Assembly (NCBI GenBank): GCA_947493195.1 | Contig: CANLQG010000001.1 | Location: forward strand, 744,001-808,000 | From: an uncultured Sphingomonadaceae bacterium | GTDB lineage: Bacteria; Pseudomonadota; Alphaproteobacteria; Sphingomonadales; Sphingomonadaceae | DNA length: 64,000 bases | Direction of reading: 5' to 3' | Shown: one piece after another, positions 10,011-20,143 of the stretch | How the letters are laid out: the number at the start of each line of letters is the position of its first letter | Numbering within the stretch: the stretch's first letter is position 1 | Program-made: the position numbers and the translations under genes | Notes under the pieces: model-generated | Databases searched by the model: none | The model's input: only the letters and a program-made list of their open reading frames with translations | Told to the model about the DNA's origin: nothing

Positions 10011-10670
10011 TCAGCCCTGGTCGGTCTCGTCGAGGAGCCACTGCGGATCGTCGCTGCGAATGTCACGGCTGAAGGTCCAGATGTCGCGGCTTTCCACGGC
10101 ATCGTCCAGCGATCCGGCCACCACGTTGTCATCCTTGTCATAGCTGACGCTGGCGATGTCGGAAACGAAGCGCACCGCGATGCGTGCGATCTTGCCATCG
10201 AGTTCAGCGGAATGGACGGTCACGTCCTCGACCCGAATCAGGCGGTTGTCCATCCTGATGCCAGCCTCGTCACGTTCGTCTATGACGGAGGCGAAGCTCT
10301 CGTACACGTCGTCGTCGCACAGTTCCTTCAGCTCTTCCTTGTCGCCGCGCCAGAAGGCTTCCAGCACCACTTCGTAGGCGCCCTTCGCGCCTTCGAGGAA
10401 GCCGAGGAGTTCGAAATTGCGATCCGCGGTCGAAATCTCGCGCAGGCCACGCTCCACGGCGGGCGGGAACCCGGCAAGGGTGCGTTCGGTCTGCGGGCTT
10501 TCGACGTTCGGCTGCGCTACCTGGCGGGGCTGCGATTGCTCGTCGCCCCGCTCGAACCGGTTGCTGGGGATGATCTCTTCCTCATGCTCCGCCCGGCGGC
10601 CCAGCACCGAATAGAGGCGCATGCCGAGAAAGGCGGCAATCATGGCGAGGATGACGATTTCTACGATCAC
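10011..10670 (-). CDS. Tim44/TimA-domain membrane protein
   Basis: 219 aa. A single N-terminal membrane helix (IVILAMIAAFLGMRLYSVLG) is followed by a charged linker and then a Tim44-like domain of about 150 residues. The VLEAFWRGDKEELKELCDDDVYESF segment is characteristic of bacterial homologs of mitochondrial Tim44. In alphaproteobacteria this gene lies next to mltA and opposite secB, exactly as here, which supports the call. The start codon is GTG at 10670. A role in inner-membrane or export quality control is inferred from the family. Confidence 0.9.
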   Translation of the reverse strand: MIVEIVILAMIAAFLGMRLYSVLGRRAEHEEEIIPSNRFERGDEQSQPRQVAQPNVESPQTERTLAGFPPAVERGLREISTADRNFELLGFLEGAKGAYEVVLEAFWRGDKEELKELCDDDVYESFASVIDERDEAGIRMDNRLIRVEDVTVHSAELDGKIARIAVRFVSDIASVSYDKDDNVVAGSLDDAVESRDIWTFSRDIRSDDPQWLLDETDQG

Positions 10671-10902
10671 GCAATTTTCCCATTCTGCCCGCGTTATTCA
10701 AGCGCTGCGGACTGTAACGCATATTGTGGCCGAGATAGGCATCAATATCAAATGAACAACACCGGCTTAAGTATCCCTGAAGCGCCGGTGCAACAGTTCG
10801 CCGCGCCATTGCGGGCAGCAGCAAGGGGTGATAGGCGCGCGCAGATTTCTTCTCGCGCGGATTCCCGATCCGCGCCCAAACAGCAGCGAAAGATACCCGA
10901 TC

Positions 10903-11445
10903 ATGGCCGACGAAGGCGACGTTCTCCAGAATCTCGACCCCGCACCCGCATCCAATGGCGATGACAACGCGCCCGTGGCAGGCGTCATCACGCAGTACGT
11001 CAAGGATCTCTCGGTCGAGAACCCCAATGCGCCCGCCGCATATCGCTGGCAGGACCAGCCGAAGATGGACGTGCAGTTCAACATCAGCGCAAAGGCCGCC
11101 AGCGATGACGTGACCGAGGTGGAACTTCGCATCACGGTAACGGCGAAGATGGAGCAGGGCACCGCCTACATCATCGATCTTGCCTATTGCGGCCTCGTTG
11201 GTCTTCGCAACATGAACGAGGCGCAGGGCCACGCCTTCATCTATGCCGAAGCGCCGCGGATGCTGTTCCCGTTCGCTCGCCGCGTGGTTTCCGACGCGAT
11301 TCGCGATGCGGGCTTCGCCCCGCTGATGCTGGACCCGATCGATTTCAGCGGCCTGTACATCCAGCGCATGCAGCAGCAGCGCGCTGCGGGGGAACAGGGC
11401 GGCGGCGCACCCGCACCCGATTCGCCTGCCGGCTTCGAAGGCTGA
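10903..11445 (+). CDS. secB: Protein-export chaperone SecB
   Basis: 180 aa. The SecB fold is evident from ITQYVKDLSVENPNAP, the LRITVTAK strands, YCGLVGLRN and the hydrophobic end LFPFARRVVSDAIRDAGFAPLMLDPIDF. SecB tetramers keep preproteins unfolded and hand them to SecA. The ATG at 10903 starts the usual acidic N-terminus; an upstream in-frame start at 10828 would add basic, non-conserved residues. Divergent from the Tim44-like gene across about 230 bp. murJ follows by 28 bp. Confidence 0.95.
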   Translation: MADEGDVLQNLDPAPASNGDDNAPVAGVITQYVKDLSVENPNAPAAYRWQDQPKMDVQFNISAKAASDDVTEVELRITVTAKMEQGTAYIIDLAYCGLVGLRNMNEAQGHAFIYAEAPRMLFPFARRVVSDAIRDAGFAPLMLDPIDFSGLYIQRMQQQRAAGEQGGGAPAPDSPAGFEG

Positions 11446-11473
11446 GGCCATTCGTGAAGGCGGGCGGTAATAC

Positions 11474-13054
11474 ATGAGCCTGCTCAGAAACGTCGGGACT
11501 ATCGGCTCGCTCACCATGGTAAGCCGGGTGGCGGGCATGGCGCGCGAGATGATCTTCTCGCGCGTGCTCGGCGCGAATGGCGTGACCGATGCCTGGTTCC
11601 AGGCTTTCATCATCCCCAACGTGTTTCGGCGCCTGTTCGCCGAAGGCGCGTTTTCTGCCGCCTTCGTGCCGATGTTTTCCAAGCGCCTGCACGGTGAAGG
11701 CGGCATCGACGATGCTCGCAGCTTCTCCAACGATGTGCTGAGCGTGTTCCTGCCGGTGCTGATCGGCCTGTGCGCGGTGATGATGCTGGCGATGCCGCTG
11801 GTCATCGGAATTCTGGGTGACGGCGACGCCGATCCGGCCCAATTCGCGATGGAGGTGGCCTTCGCGCGGATCATGTTCCCCTACATCGTGTTGGTGAGCC
11901 TGGTGACGCTGTTTACCGGGATGCTGAACTCGGTCAGCCGCTTCGCGCCCGGCGCCAGCTTTCCGATCATCCTCAATGTGGTGCTGATCGCCAGTCTGCT
12001 GGGCGGCGACTACGCGCGTGAGAATTTCGGTGCGACGCTGGAACAGATCGCCTACGCGCAGGCTTGGGCGGTAACGACGGGCGGCGTGATCCAGCTCGCC
12101 TGGCTCTATTACTGGACCCGCGTCGAGGGTTTTCGCCCGAAGCTGCTGTGGCCGCGTATCACGCCCGAGGTGAAGCGCCTTTCCATCATCGCCCTGCCCG
12201 CGGCGATCGGCGGCGGAGCCTACCAGATCAATACGCTGGTGCAGCTTTACTTCCTGAACCAGCTGGAAAGCGGCTCGGTCAGTTACATGAACTATGCCGA
12301 CCGGCTGAACCAGCTGCCGCTCGGCATCATCGGCATTGCCCTTTCCACCGCCATCCTGCCGACGCTTTCCAAGTTCGTCGGCGCGAAGAACCGTGAGGGG
12401 ACGGACCGCATCCAGTCCGACGCGATCGAGCTCGCCATGCTGCTGACGATCCCCGCCGCCGTGGCGCTGGCGATCTGCGCAGTGCCGTTCGTGACGATGA
12501 TCTTCCAGGGCGGCCGGTTCGATGCTGCCGATGCTGCCATGACCGGCAACGTGCTGGCAGCGCTGGTGCTGGGCCTTCCCGCCTACGTCCTGGTGAAGGT
12601 GCTGGTCCCCAATTTCTACGCCCGGTCGGACACGCGCACGCCGGTATATGCCGCCTTTATATCGCTGTTCGTGTTCGTGGCGCTGAACGTAGCAGTGCTG
12701 ACCGAATACGGCGTAGTCGGCGTGGCCTTTGCCAGCGTGATCGGCGCGTGGATCAACGTGGGCTTCCTTTGCGTCGTGCTGGTAAGGCGCGACTATTACA
12801 CCATCCCCCTGGCGCTGGTGGGGCGGATTGCCCGCCAGCTGGTTGCCGCCGCCGCGATGGGCGCTGCCTTGTGGTTCGCGCGTGACCTGCTAACCGGCTG
12901 GTTCGATGCTGGCCTGCTGGCGCGGCTGGGCGCGCTGCTGGCGCTCGTGCTGTGTTCGGCGGTCGTCTACTTCGGCGTCGCCTTCGCGGTCGGTGCCATC
13001 GATCGCCAGCGCATCGCTGCACTTACGAAGAAAAGAGAGCCAGAAGCACCATGA
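11474..13054 (+). CDS. murJ: Lipid II flippase MurJ
   Basis: 526 aa member of the MOP flippase superfamily, with about 14 membrane segments. The N-terminus ([20 protein letters not shown]) and the [18 protein letters not shown] motif are diagnostic of MurJ/MviN, and essential Arg residues of the central cavity are retained. It moves lipid II across the inner membrane for peptidoglycan synthesis. The stop overlaps the trpS start (ATGA), so trpS is coupled to it. Confidence 0.96.
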   Translation: MSLLRNVGTIGSLTMVSRVAGMAREMIFSRVLGANGVTDAWFQAFIIPNVFRRLFAEGAFSAAFVPMFSKRLHGEGGIDDARSFSNDVLSVFLPVLIGLCAVMMLAMPLVIGILGDGDADPAQFAMEVAFARIMFPYIVLVSLVTLFTGMLNSVSRFAPGASFPIILNVVLIASLLGGDYARENFGATLEQIAYAQAWAVTTGGVIQLAWLYYWTRVEGFRPKLLWPRITPEVKRLSIIALPAAIGGGAYQINTLVQLYFLNQLESGSVSYMNYADRLNQLPLGIIGIALSTAILPTLSKFVGAKNREGTDRIQSDAIELAMLLTIPAAVALAICAVPFVTMIFQGGRFDAADAAMTGNVLAALVLGLPAYVLVKVLVPNFYARSDTRTPVYAAFISLFVFVALNVAVLTEYGVVGVAFASVIGAWINVGFLCVVLVRRDYYTIPLALVGRIARQLVAAAAMGAALWFARDLLTGWFDAGLLARLGALLALVLCSAVVYFGVAFAVGAIDRQRIAALTKKREPEAP

Positions 13055-14067
13055 TCGTCGTATCGGGAATCCAGCCCACCGGGAACCTGCACCTTGGCAA
13101 TTACCTTGGCGCAATCCGGAACTGGGTGAAGATGCAGGACGACATGGGCGCTGACGACAGGTGCCTGTTCTTCCTGGCAGACCTGCACGCCATCAGCATG
13201 CCGCACGATCCGGCGGAGCTGAAAGCCAACACGCTGGAAATGGCCGCCGCGCTCGTGGCCTGCGGGATCGATCCTTCGCGCTGCGTACTCTTCAATCAGG
13301 CGCAGGTGCCCGCCCATCCCGAATTGCAGTGGCTGCTGAACGGCACTGCCCGCATGGGCTGGCTGAACCGCATGACGCAATGGAAGGACAAGGCCGGCAA
13401 GAACCGCGAAGGTGCGAGCGCCGCGTTGTTTACCTACCCCGTGTTGCAGGCAGCCGACGTGCTGCTGTACCAGGCCACCCACGTGCCGGTGGGTGACGAC
13501 CAGAAGCAGCACCTGGAACTGGCCCGCGATATCGCGCAGAAGTTCAACAACGACTTTGCCAGCGAAGAAAACCCCGTCTTCACCCTGCCCGAACCGTACA
13601 TCCCGCCAAAGGCTGCACGAATCATGAGCCTGCGCGACGGGTCGAAGAAGATGTCCAAGTCCGATCCATCGGAAATGAGCCGCATCGAGCTGGCGGATGA
13701 TGCCGATACGATGGCGCAGAAGGTGAAGAAGGCGAAGACCGATCCCGAACCCCTGCCCAGCGAAGTCCAGGGCCTGACCGAGCGGCCCGAGGCGCTGAAC
13801 CTCGTCACCATCTTTGCCGCCTTGGCGGAAACCACGCCCGAAGCCGTTCTGGCCGATCATGGCGGTCAGGGCTTTGGCCAGTTCAAGCCCGCGCTGGCGG
13901 AGAAGATGGTGGAAACGCTGGGCCCGATTCGCGATCGCTTCGTGGAACTGCGGCAAGACCGCGAGGAACTGGACGCCATTCTGGCGCGCGGGGCCTCACG
14001 GGCGCGGGATCTCGCCTCCCACACGCTCGACAGCGCATATAAGGCGCTGGGTCTGGTGCGCGGCTGA
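13051..14067 (+). CDS. trpS: Tryptophanyl-tRNA synthetase
   Basis: 338 aa class I aminoacyl-tRNA synthetase of normal length. The HIGH-equivalent is [13 protein letters not shown] and the KMSKS loop is [10 protein letters not shown]. The [15 protein letters not shown] segment binds tryptophan and adenylate. The ATG at 13051 overlaps the murJ stop in ATGA. The murJ-trpS pairing is seen in other Sphingomonadales as well. Confidence 0.97.
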   Translation: MIVVSGIQPTGNLHLGNYLGAIRNWVKMQDDMGADDRCLFFLADLHAISMPHDPAELKANTLEMAAALVACGIDPSRCVLFNQAQVPAHPELQWLLNGTARMGWLNRMTQWKDKAGKNREGASAALFTYPVLQAADVLLYQATHVPVGDDQKQHLELARDIAQKFNNDFASEENPVFTLPEPYIPPKAARIMSLRDGSKKMSKSDPSEMSRIELADDADTMAQKVKKAKTDPEPLPSEVQGLTERPEALNLVTIFAALAETTPEAVLADHGGQGFGQFKPALAEKMVETLGPIRDRFVELRQDREELDAILARGASRARDLASHTLDSAYKALGLVRG

Positions 14068-14232
14068 AAAGCACCGTTTCACAGCAATCTTACTGAAATT
14101 TCAGGGCTTTTGGGCGAATACGGTTAAACCGTGGTTCACTCTGCCCTTGCTATTGCACCAATCATCGCAGAAATTCCTGAGTGCTGGAGCTGAGGAGCCT
14201 CGCACGCAGCCAAGATGATTGAGAGAGTCGCC

Positions 14233-14949
14233 ATGATGAAATCCCTGTTTAACCTGAAAGGCGCAAAGCTGGCCGCCGTGCCCGCGATCGCACTGGGTCT
14301 GGCCGCCTGCGCCACCCCGTTCCGCGCCGATGTATCGCGCTTCGAAAGCCAGCTGCCCGCACCTCAGGGCCAGAGCTTCTTCGTGGTCGCAGATGATCCC
14401 GCTCTGGCGGGTGGGCTGGAGTTCTCGCTCTACGCCGATCACGTCGAGGACGAGATGGCCCAGCTTGGCTATGTCCAGGCATCCTCGCCGGAACAGGCCA
14501 CCTTGCTGGTGCGCTTCGACTATGGCGTCGACGATGGCCGTGAACGCATCCAGTCCAGCGGCTTTGGCTATGGCTACCGCGATCCGTTCTTCAGCCCGTG
14601 GCGCAGCTATGCGCGTCCGGTCGTGTTCCGCGACCGTCGCGGCAACACCCGCGTGGCCTACGTACGAGACCGGAACTGGGGCTACGGCTGGCACGATTCG
14701 TTCTTCGGCGGGCCGGATGTCTCCAGCTACACCGTCTACACCAGCGGCTTCGATCTGAAGATCGACAATGCGGCAACGGGGGAGCGCCTGTTCGAAGGCA
14801 AGGCCGAAGCGGCCTCGCGTTCCGACCAGTTGCAGTATCTCGTTCCCAACCTGGTAGAGGCGATGTTCACCGATTTCCCCGGCAATTCGGGCGAGACCGT
14901 GCGTATCTCCATCGCTCCGGAAGACCAGCCGGTGCGCCGCGAGCGCTAA
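14233..14949 (+). CDS. DUF4136-type lipoprotein
   Basis: 238 aa. A lipoprotein signal peptide ends in the lipobox LAAC at about residue 25. The mature domain has the DUF4136 pattern: an early D.SRFESQLP segment, FSLYADHVEDEMAQLGY, a Gly/Tyr/Phe-rich middle (about residues 105-150) and the end [11 protein letters not shown]. Its paralog at 47505 shares the FPGNSGET ending. Function unknown; likely inner-leaflet outer-membrane anchored. Two adjacent ATG codons (14233 and 14236) follow GAGAGAG, and either could start it. A clear terminator follows. Confidence 0.85.
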   Translation: MMKSLFNLKGAKLAAVPAIALGLAACATPFRADVSRFESQLPAPQGQSFFVVADDPALAGGLEFSLYADHVEDEMAQLGYVQASSPEQATLLVRFDYGVDDGRERIQSSGFGYGYRDPFFSPWRSYARPVVFRDRRGNTRVAYVRDRNWGYGWHDSFFGGPDVSSYTVYTSGFDLKIDNAATGERLFEGKAEAASRSDQLQYLVPNLVEAMFTDFPGNSGETVRISIAPEDQPVRRER

Positions 14950-14976
14950 CCGTAGACATCCGATGATTTCCTTGAA

Positions 14977-15007
14977 GGCGGGTTGCAACGATGCAGCCCG
15001 CCTTTTT
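14977..15007 (+). terminator. Intrinsic terminator after the DUF4136 lipoprotein
   Basis: An 11-bp stem GGCGGGTTGCA / TGCAGCCCGCC with one wobble, a 4-nt loop ACGA and a TTTTT tail. It lies between convergent genes. Confidence 0.85.
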
Positions 15008-15021
15008 CGTGTCTGCAGCTT

Positions 15022-16050
15022 TCAGGCCCGGCGCACCGCCAGCGCCACGCAGGTGACGAACACCGCCGCTTCCAGCGCCGAACTGGCTAGCAGCGCGAGC
15101 GGACCGAAATGGGCCTCTCCCAGCAGGGCGCCCATGGCGTCGATCCCCAGCCGGCGCTCGGCCACGGTGCTATCCAGCAGTGCCAGGCTGCCCGCCATCA
15201 ACCGCCCGCCAGCGAGGGCGACCAGCATTCCGCCAGCCCCGCCCAGCGCAGCAGCGGCAGGACCGCCACGCCAGCCCTGAAAGCGCAGGGCCAGCGCGCA
15301 TCCGCCACCGGCCAGGATGCCGACGAACGCGCCTTCCAAAATGCCGGTGACCGGGCCGATGCCTACGCCTGCCAGCACCTGGAACAGGTCCAGCCCCACC
15401 AGTCGCCCGATGGCACCGACCACGAGCCCGCCGAGGCCGCCGCCTGCCACCAGCATAACAGGACGAAACTGGCCGGGTCCGCAGGCAAGCCCCATGCCGA
15501 TTCCCACCCCCGCACCGCCTAGCACGCCCACGGCTATGCAGAGCGCCAACAAGGTCAGAACCAGCCCGCTGCCGCCGCTGGTCGACCCTGCCAGAAGTAT
15601 CCCGTAAAGCAGCCCGCCGATCACGCCAGCACCGGCACCGCCGATGGTGGAGGCTGCAGCGATCCGCCCACCGCGCGCGAGGCCGCTTGTCGCAGGATCC
15701 GGCCGGGCCGTGTCCTGGTCTCCCCTATCGTCAGCCAATTCGCCGACAAAGCGGTAACCATGCTTCGGCACGGTGGCGATATAGCGGGGGGAGGCGGCAT
15801 CGTCCCCCAGCGCGCGGCGCAGGGTGCGGATGCACTGGGTCAGCGCTTCGTCCGTCACCGGTATGCCCCGCCACACCTCGTCCATGAAACGATCCTTGGT
15901 CACCAGGTCGCCGCGCGCCTGCACCAGCATGGCAAGGGCATCGAAATAGCGGCTGCCGATGTCGATCTCCTCATCGCCGCGCAGCAGGCGGCGGTTCGCG
16001 CGGTCGAGCGCGAAGCAGTCGAAATGCAGGATTGCCGGATCGGTGGCCAT
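15022..16050 (-). CDS. CadC-like winged-helix regulator with Gly-rich membrane region
   Basis: 342 aa. Residues 1-105 form an OmpR/PhoB-type winged helix: LHFDCFALDRANRRLLRGDE, then ALTQCIRTLRRALGDD and YIATVPKHGYRFVG, the standard wing. There is no receiver domain. After a short linker, the remaining 215 residues are extremely Gly/Ala/Leu-rich with six or more membrane segments and GGAGAGVIGG-type glycine patches. That resembles membrane-spanning ToxR/CadC-type one-component regulators, but the glycine-packed membrane part is unlike CadC's single helix. The target is probably the divergent membrane gene at 16178. Confidence 0.85.
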   Translation of the reverse strand: MATDPAILHFDCFALDRANRRLLRGDEEIDIGSRYFDALAMLVQARGDLVTKDRFMDEVWRGIPVTDEALTQCIRTLRRALGDDAASPRYIATVPKHGYRFVGELADDRGDQDTARPDPATSGLARGGRIAAASTIGGAGAGVIGGLLYGILLAGSTSGGSGLVLTLLALCIAVGVLGGAGVGIGMGLACGPGQFRPVMLVAGGGLGGLVVGAIGRLVGLDLFQVLAGVGIGPVTGILEGAFVGILAGGGCALALRFQGWRGGPAAAALGGAGGMLVALAGGRLMAGSLALLDSTVAERRLGIDAMGALLGEAHFGPLALLASSALEAAVFVTCVALAVRRA

Positions 16051-16177
16051 GTCCGCCGTTTCCTATGCCAGCAATCGGGCCAGCGGAAGCTTTTCAACCA
16101 TTGCTCACGAATTGCTCATGCCCCTCACCCCACTGGAATTGCATGGTTTGGCCATCCTTACTGACGGAGATTCGACC

Positions 16178-16726
16178 ATGCCCGACACCCTTCCCTTTTA
16201 CCGCCGCCTGGCCGGATGGCGCATCGCCGGTTGGAGCGCTGCCGCCGCACTGTTGGCACTGTCCGCCATCGCCATGCAATTCACAAACGAAGTCGACTGG
16301 ACCGGCAGTGATTTCGTGTTCGCTGCTGTCCTGCTGCTGGTGACGGGTCTCGCAGCCGAGGGCGGTCTGCGGCTTGCCCGCAGCTGGCCGCAGCTCATCG
16401 GCTTTGCGTTCTTCACCTTCACTGCGTTCTTCACGATCTGGGTCAATCTCGCCGTGGGCATCATCGGTTCGGAAGATGAGGCGATCAACACAGGCTTTCT
16501 CGTCCTCCTGCTTCTGGGCATCGTCGCTTCTGCGGTCGGGCTCTTCAAGCCTCGCCCCATGTCGGCGATCACCGGAGTCCTTTCTGTAAGCCAGCTGGCC
16601 ATGGGGCTGGCAGCAATGCGTGCCATGCCCGGCCATCAGGCGGAATGGGGAGTGCTGTTGATGTTCGCCACCCTGTGGCTGGGTGCCTCGCTCGCCTTTC
16701 GCCGCGACGCGGCGCAGGTGGGCTAG
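16178..16726 (+). CDS. Hypothetical multi-pass membrane protein
   Basis: 182 aa with six hydrophobic segments, for example [20 protein letters not shown] and [25 protein letters not shown], the latter followed by the acidic loop [10 protein letters not shown]. No family recognised with certainty. The ATG follows GACGGAGA. It is divergent from the CadC-like regulator with a 127-bp gap, so it is the best candidate for that regulator's target. The 3' end overlaps the convergent dut gene by 4 nt. Confidence 0.75.
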   Translation: MPDTLPFYRRLAGWRIAGWSAAAALLALSAIAMQFTNEVDWTGSDFVFAAVLLLVTGLAAEGGLRLARSWPQLIGFAFFTFTAFFTIWVNLAVGIIGSEDEAINTGFLVLLLLGIVASAVGLFKPRPMSAITGVLSVSQLAMGLAAMRAMPGHQAEWGVLLMFATLWLGASLAFRRDAAQVG

Positions 16727-17181
16727 AGCGAGCCGTGCCCGCCGGTGGAGCCGAAACCGCCTTCGCCGCGTGCGGTGGCATCCAGGTCTTCAACCTCGTC
16801 CCACGCGGCCAGTGTGACCGGGGCCAGCACAAGCTGGGCGATCCGGTCACCGCGCTGGATGGGGAAGTTGTCATCCGAAAGGTTGACCAGGATCACCTTC
16901 AGTTCGCCGCGATAATCGCTGTCGATGGTGCCGGGCGCATTGGGGACGGTGATGCCGTGCTTCAGCGCCAGGCCCGAACGCGGGCGAACCTGGATTTCGT
17001 AACCGGGCGGGATGGCCACGGCAAATCCGGTGCCGACCGCTTGGCGCGACCCGGGGCGCAGGACGATGTTCTCCGCCGCCACCACATCCATGCCCGCGGC
17101 GCCATCGGTGGCATAGGTGGGCAGGTCCAGCCCGTGCCCGTGCGGCAGACGCTTCAGTTTGACAGGTATCGTATCAGGCAT
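16723..17181 (-). CDS. dut: dUTP diphosphatase
   Basis: 152 aa trimeric dUTPase. The five motifs are visible in order: AGMDVVA (motif 1), [11 protein letters not shown] (2), [10 protein letters not shown] with the catalytic Asp (3), RGDRIAQLV (4) and the C-terminal [11 protein letters not shown] (5). It hydrolyses dUTP to dUMP. The ATG at 17181 lies inside the 3' end of coaBC, overlapping by 8 nt, so it is translated downstream of coaBC. coaBC-dut is a conserved pair. Confidence 0.96.
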   Translation of the reverse strand: MPDTIPVKLKRLPHGHGLDLPTYATDGAAGMDVVAAENIVLRPGSRQAVGTGFAVAIPPGYEIQVRPRSGLALKHGITVPNAPGTIDSDYRGELKVILVNLSDDNFPIQRGDRIAQLVLAPVTLAAWDEVEDLDATARGEGGFGSTGGHGSL

Positions 17182-18913
17182 TGACGCTGAACTTCTCGGC
17201 AATTTCCTGGATGAGGCGGGTGGCCACGTCCTGCTTGGTCATGGGATCCCAATGCTCGACCTTGCCTTCCTTGACGAGGTGAACCTGGTTGTTGTCCCCG
17301 CCCATGACATCGCCAGAGACATCGTTGGCCACGATCCAGTCGCAGCCTTTGCTCTTGCGCTTCTTGCGGGCGTTATCGACCACATCGTTTGTCTCCGCGG
17401 CAAAGCCGATAAGCAGTTCGGGCCGCTTGGGATTGGCGGCAACGCTGGCGAGGATATCGGGGTTTTCCGCCAGCACCAGCGCAGGGGGAGCGGCCCCGCG
17501 CTTCTTGATCTTGATGTCGTTATATTCCTTCGTGCGCCAGTCGGCAACGGCGGCAGCCATGATCGCGGCATCGACAGGCAGCGCCTCGCGCACGGCCTTG
17601 GCCATTTCCTCGGCGCTTTCCACGTCGATGCGGTCCACGCCCAGCGGCGTGCGCAAATGGACTGGCCCGGTGACGAGCGTAACCCTCGCGCCCGCTGCGG
17701 CGGCGGCGGCGGCAATGGCGAAGCCTTGCTTGCCGCTCGAACGGTTGGCGAGATAGCGCACCGGGTCGATCGGCTCGTGCGTAGGCCCAGCGGTGACGAG
17801 CACGTGCTTGCCGTAGAGCGGACGGTGCTCGATATCCTGTTCGAAACCCGGCTGGCCTGCCAGCGGGTCGAACGTATCGATGGGATCGAGTTCGGGCGAC
17901 TGAACCTGGCCCGGCTCCAGCGGATTGACTGGCGCTGCGGCTTCCTCCCCTTCGAACGGCTGCGGTGCTTCCTGCCGCGCGTTCACCTCGTGGTTGATCG
18001 CCTCACGGTCGGTCGGCGGAGCGGCTTTCGCCTTGCCCTTGGTCGCCATCAGGTGTTCGACGCCGGTATAGTCGGGCTCGTCGGGCAGGTCGGACCCTTC
18101 CCAGGCGACCTCGCCTTCCAGTTCCTCGTAACCCTCCTCATCGTCGTAGGTGACTTCGTCGTCCTCGATCCTGAGCGGGGTGGAACGCGGGATGATGCTG
18201 GCGAGCATTCCGGCAAGGCCGCCGGGCTTGTCGCTGCCGAAGTCGCTGTCGTCCTCGTAGTTTTCCTCTTCCGCGCCCGCTTCGACGGCACGCAGGTATT
18301 CCTCGATATCCTGCCCCGCGATGCCGGGATCGAGGCCCAGCATGTCAGCAATTTCCAGCCAGACCATTTCCGGTTCGGGCAGGCGGCCGGGGCCAAATTC
18401 GCCGCAGGCCATCGCGCCTTCGTCGGGCGTCATCACCCGCACGCCGCTGTCGCGCAGCATCGCGATGTTGCGCTGTGTGGCGGGGTGTTCCCACATCTTC
18501 ACGTTCATGGCAGGCACGGTCAGCACCGGCTTGTCGGTGGCTAGGATCAGCGTGGTGGCCAGATCGTCGGCAATGCCGGCGTTCATCTTGGCCATCAGGT
18601 CCGCCGTTGCCGGGCAGACGACGACAAGGTCCGCCTCCCGCGAAAGCTGGATGTGGCCGATCTCGGCCTCGTTCTTCAGATCCCACAGCGAGGTGTGGAC
18701 CTGATTGCCGGAAAGCGCAGCCAGCGCCATGGGCGTGACGAATTGCGCGCCGCCGTTGGTCAGCACGCAGTTGGTCTCTCCCCCGCCCTTCGCAATCAGG
18801 CGGACGAGTTCGCATGACTTGTAGGCAGCGATACCGCCGCCCACCACCAGCAGGATTCTAGGACTGGTCGACTGTCCCTCCTGTTCCAAAACATCAATCC
18901 GCTGCTCAAGCAT
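17174..18913 (-). CDS. coaBC: Bifunctional CoaBC with a long acidic linker
   Basis: 579 aa, against roughly 400 for typical CoaBC. Residues 18-200 are the flavin-dependent phosphopantothenoylcysteine decarboxylase (CoaC): the active-site His is H86 in IGHIQLSR, the PAMN motif ends at N137 and the catalytic Cys is C170 in the segment GAMACGEFG. Residues 367-579 are the phosphopantothenate-cysteine ligase (CoaB), with [14 protein letters not shown] and the DIKIKK lysine motif. Between them lie about 165 residues rich in Glu/Asp/Pro/Ala with no recognisable fold. The product makes 4'-phosphopantetheine for coenzyme A. The ubiE-ubiB and dut neighbours match the alphaproteobacterial order. Confidence 0.95.
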   Translation of the reverse strand: MLEQRIDVLEQEGQSTSPRILLVVGGGIAAYKSCELVRLIAKGGGETNCVLTNGGAQFVTPMALAALSGNQVHTSLWDLKNEAEIGHIQLSREADLVVVCPATADLMAKMNAGIADDLATTLILATDKPVLTVPAMNVKMWEHPATQRNIAMLRDSGVRVMTPDEGAMACGEFGPGRLPEPEMVWLEIADMLGLDPGIAGQDIEEYLRAVEAGAEEENYEDDSDFGSDKPGGLAGMLASIIPRSTPLRIEDDEVTYDDEEGYEELEGEVAWEGSDLPDEPDYTGVEHLMATKGKAKAAPPTDREAINHEVNARQEAPQPFEGEEAAAPVNPLEPGQVQSPELDPIDTFDPLAGQPGFEQDIEHRPLYGKHVLVTAGPTHEPIDPVRYLANRSSGKQGFAIAAAAAAAGARVTLVTGPVHLRTPLGVDRIDVESAEEMAKAVREALPVDAAIMAAAVADWRTKEYNDIKIKKRGAAPPALVLAENPDILASVAANPKRPELLIGFAAETNDVVDNARKKRKSKGCDWIVANDVSGDVMGGDNNQVHLVKEGKVEHWDPMTKQDVATRLIQEIAEKFSVNA

Positions 18914-18964
18914 CGGTTCTCAAGGCCCGCTAATAGTCCAAGCGTGCGCTTTCGCAAATCTTGG

Positions 18965-20122
18965 TTAAGGTTGCCTTTCCTTTGCGCGATAAGCTTTTCC
19001 GGCAAGTTCGCCCAGCGCGCGCGGCGCAAAGGCGAGGCCCGCGATGTAGGCAGGCAGGGTCAATTGCACCCAGTAAAAATTCTCCGGCCTGGCGAACAGG
19101 GCCATCGCGGCGAAGAACCCCGCAAACCACAGCGCAGCGAACAGGCCCATGCGCCCGCCCAGCCCCACCCAGCCGACGAACGGCAGGATCGCCAGTGGTG
19201 CCGCCAGGGCGACGGGCAGGACCAGCAGGGGCGTGAGCCGGGAAAGCGCCATCAATGGGAGGGCAAGGCCCGCCATGGCGTCCCACCCTTGCGAAGCCGG
19301 ATCGCCGAGCGCGCGGCGCATTTCCACAAAGTGGTAGTGCAGCCCCATCATCGCCGCGAACAGCACCAGCACAGCCACCAGCGCGGCGACCTCGCGCCAG
19401 CGTTTCTCCATCACGGCGAAAGCAAGCCAGAGCAGGACGAAGGCGACGGCCAGCTCGCGCACGGCAATCGCCAGGCCCGCGGCCAGCAGGCTGGGCCACC
19501 AGCGCTGCGGGGAATACATGACGAAAGCCAGGGTCAGCAGCAGGCCCGCCAGCAATTCGTGGATGAGCCCCGCCTGCGGCACAGCCAGTGCCGCCCCGCC
19601 CAGGGCCAGCAGCACCAGCGCGCCCACGCGCTCTGCCATCGCCATCGTGCCCTGCAGCTTCTGGTGCAGCATCAGGATCGAACCAAGCAACAGCACCGCG
19701 CCCAGCATCCGTACCCCGTCCACGCCGATGGACCGGTGCAGCCATGCCAGTGTCGGCAGGCGCACGGTGACAAAGGGGCGCGTGGGGTAATTGCCGGCGC
19801 GCTGTTCCTCCATGGCGACGGCGTAATAAGGCTCGCCCGCGATCACGCGTTCCGAAATACGAGCATAGAGCGCGAGATCGCCTTGCGATCTGTCCGCCCG
19901 ATGATCAGCGTTCGCTTGCACCCGCGCGGTTTCCGCCTCGTTCACCGGTGCAACGGCCACCGCGCTCCATGCCATCAGTGCGGCCAGCAGAGCGAGCACG
20001 GCACCCGCACCCCAGCGCGGCAGGCGTGTCAGCGGGCGGCCCAGGCTATCCCACCAGGTGAGCGGATTGATCATGGTCGTTGTCTGGACCGGGACAGGGA
20101 CAGGCTCAATGCTTGCGGCCAT
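18965..20122 (-). CDS. Hypothetical polytopic membrane protein
   Basis: 385 aa with about nine hydrophobic segments. After a first helix (about residues 40-58) there is a periplasmic loop with ARVQANADHRAD and ARISERVIAGEPYYAVAMEE, a pattern reminiscent of GT-C-fold or DUF2029-like membrane glycosyltransferase relatives, in which an Asp/Glu-bearing first loop is typical. No catalytic motif can be assigned with certainty. It is inserted between coaBC (50 bp away) and ubiB (21 bp away) on the same strand, so it is probably co-transcribed. The ATG at 20122 follows GGGGAT; an ATG at 20074 is an alternative. Confidence 0.75.
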   Translation of the reverse strand: MAASIEPVPVPVQTTTMINPLTWWDSLGRPLTRLPRWGAGAVLALLAALMAWSAVAVAPVNEAETARVQANADHRADRSQGDLALYARISERVIAGEPYYAVAMEEQRAGNYPTRPFVTVRLPTLAWLHRSIGVDGVRMLGAVLLLGSILMLHQKLQGTMAMAERVGALVLLALGGAALAVPQAGLIHELLAGLLLTLAFVMYSPQRWWPSLLAAGLAIAVRELAVAFVLLWLAFAVMEKRWREVAALVAVLVLFAAMMGLHYHFVEMRRALGDPASQGWDAMAGLALPLMALSRLTPLLVLPVALAAPLAILPFVGWVGLGGRMGLFAALWFAGFFAAMALFARPENFYWVQLTLPAYIAGLAFAPRALGELAGKAYRAKERQP

Positions 20123-20143
20123 CTATCCCCGGTCAGTTTCGCG

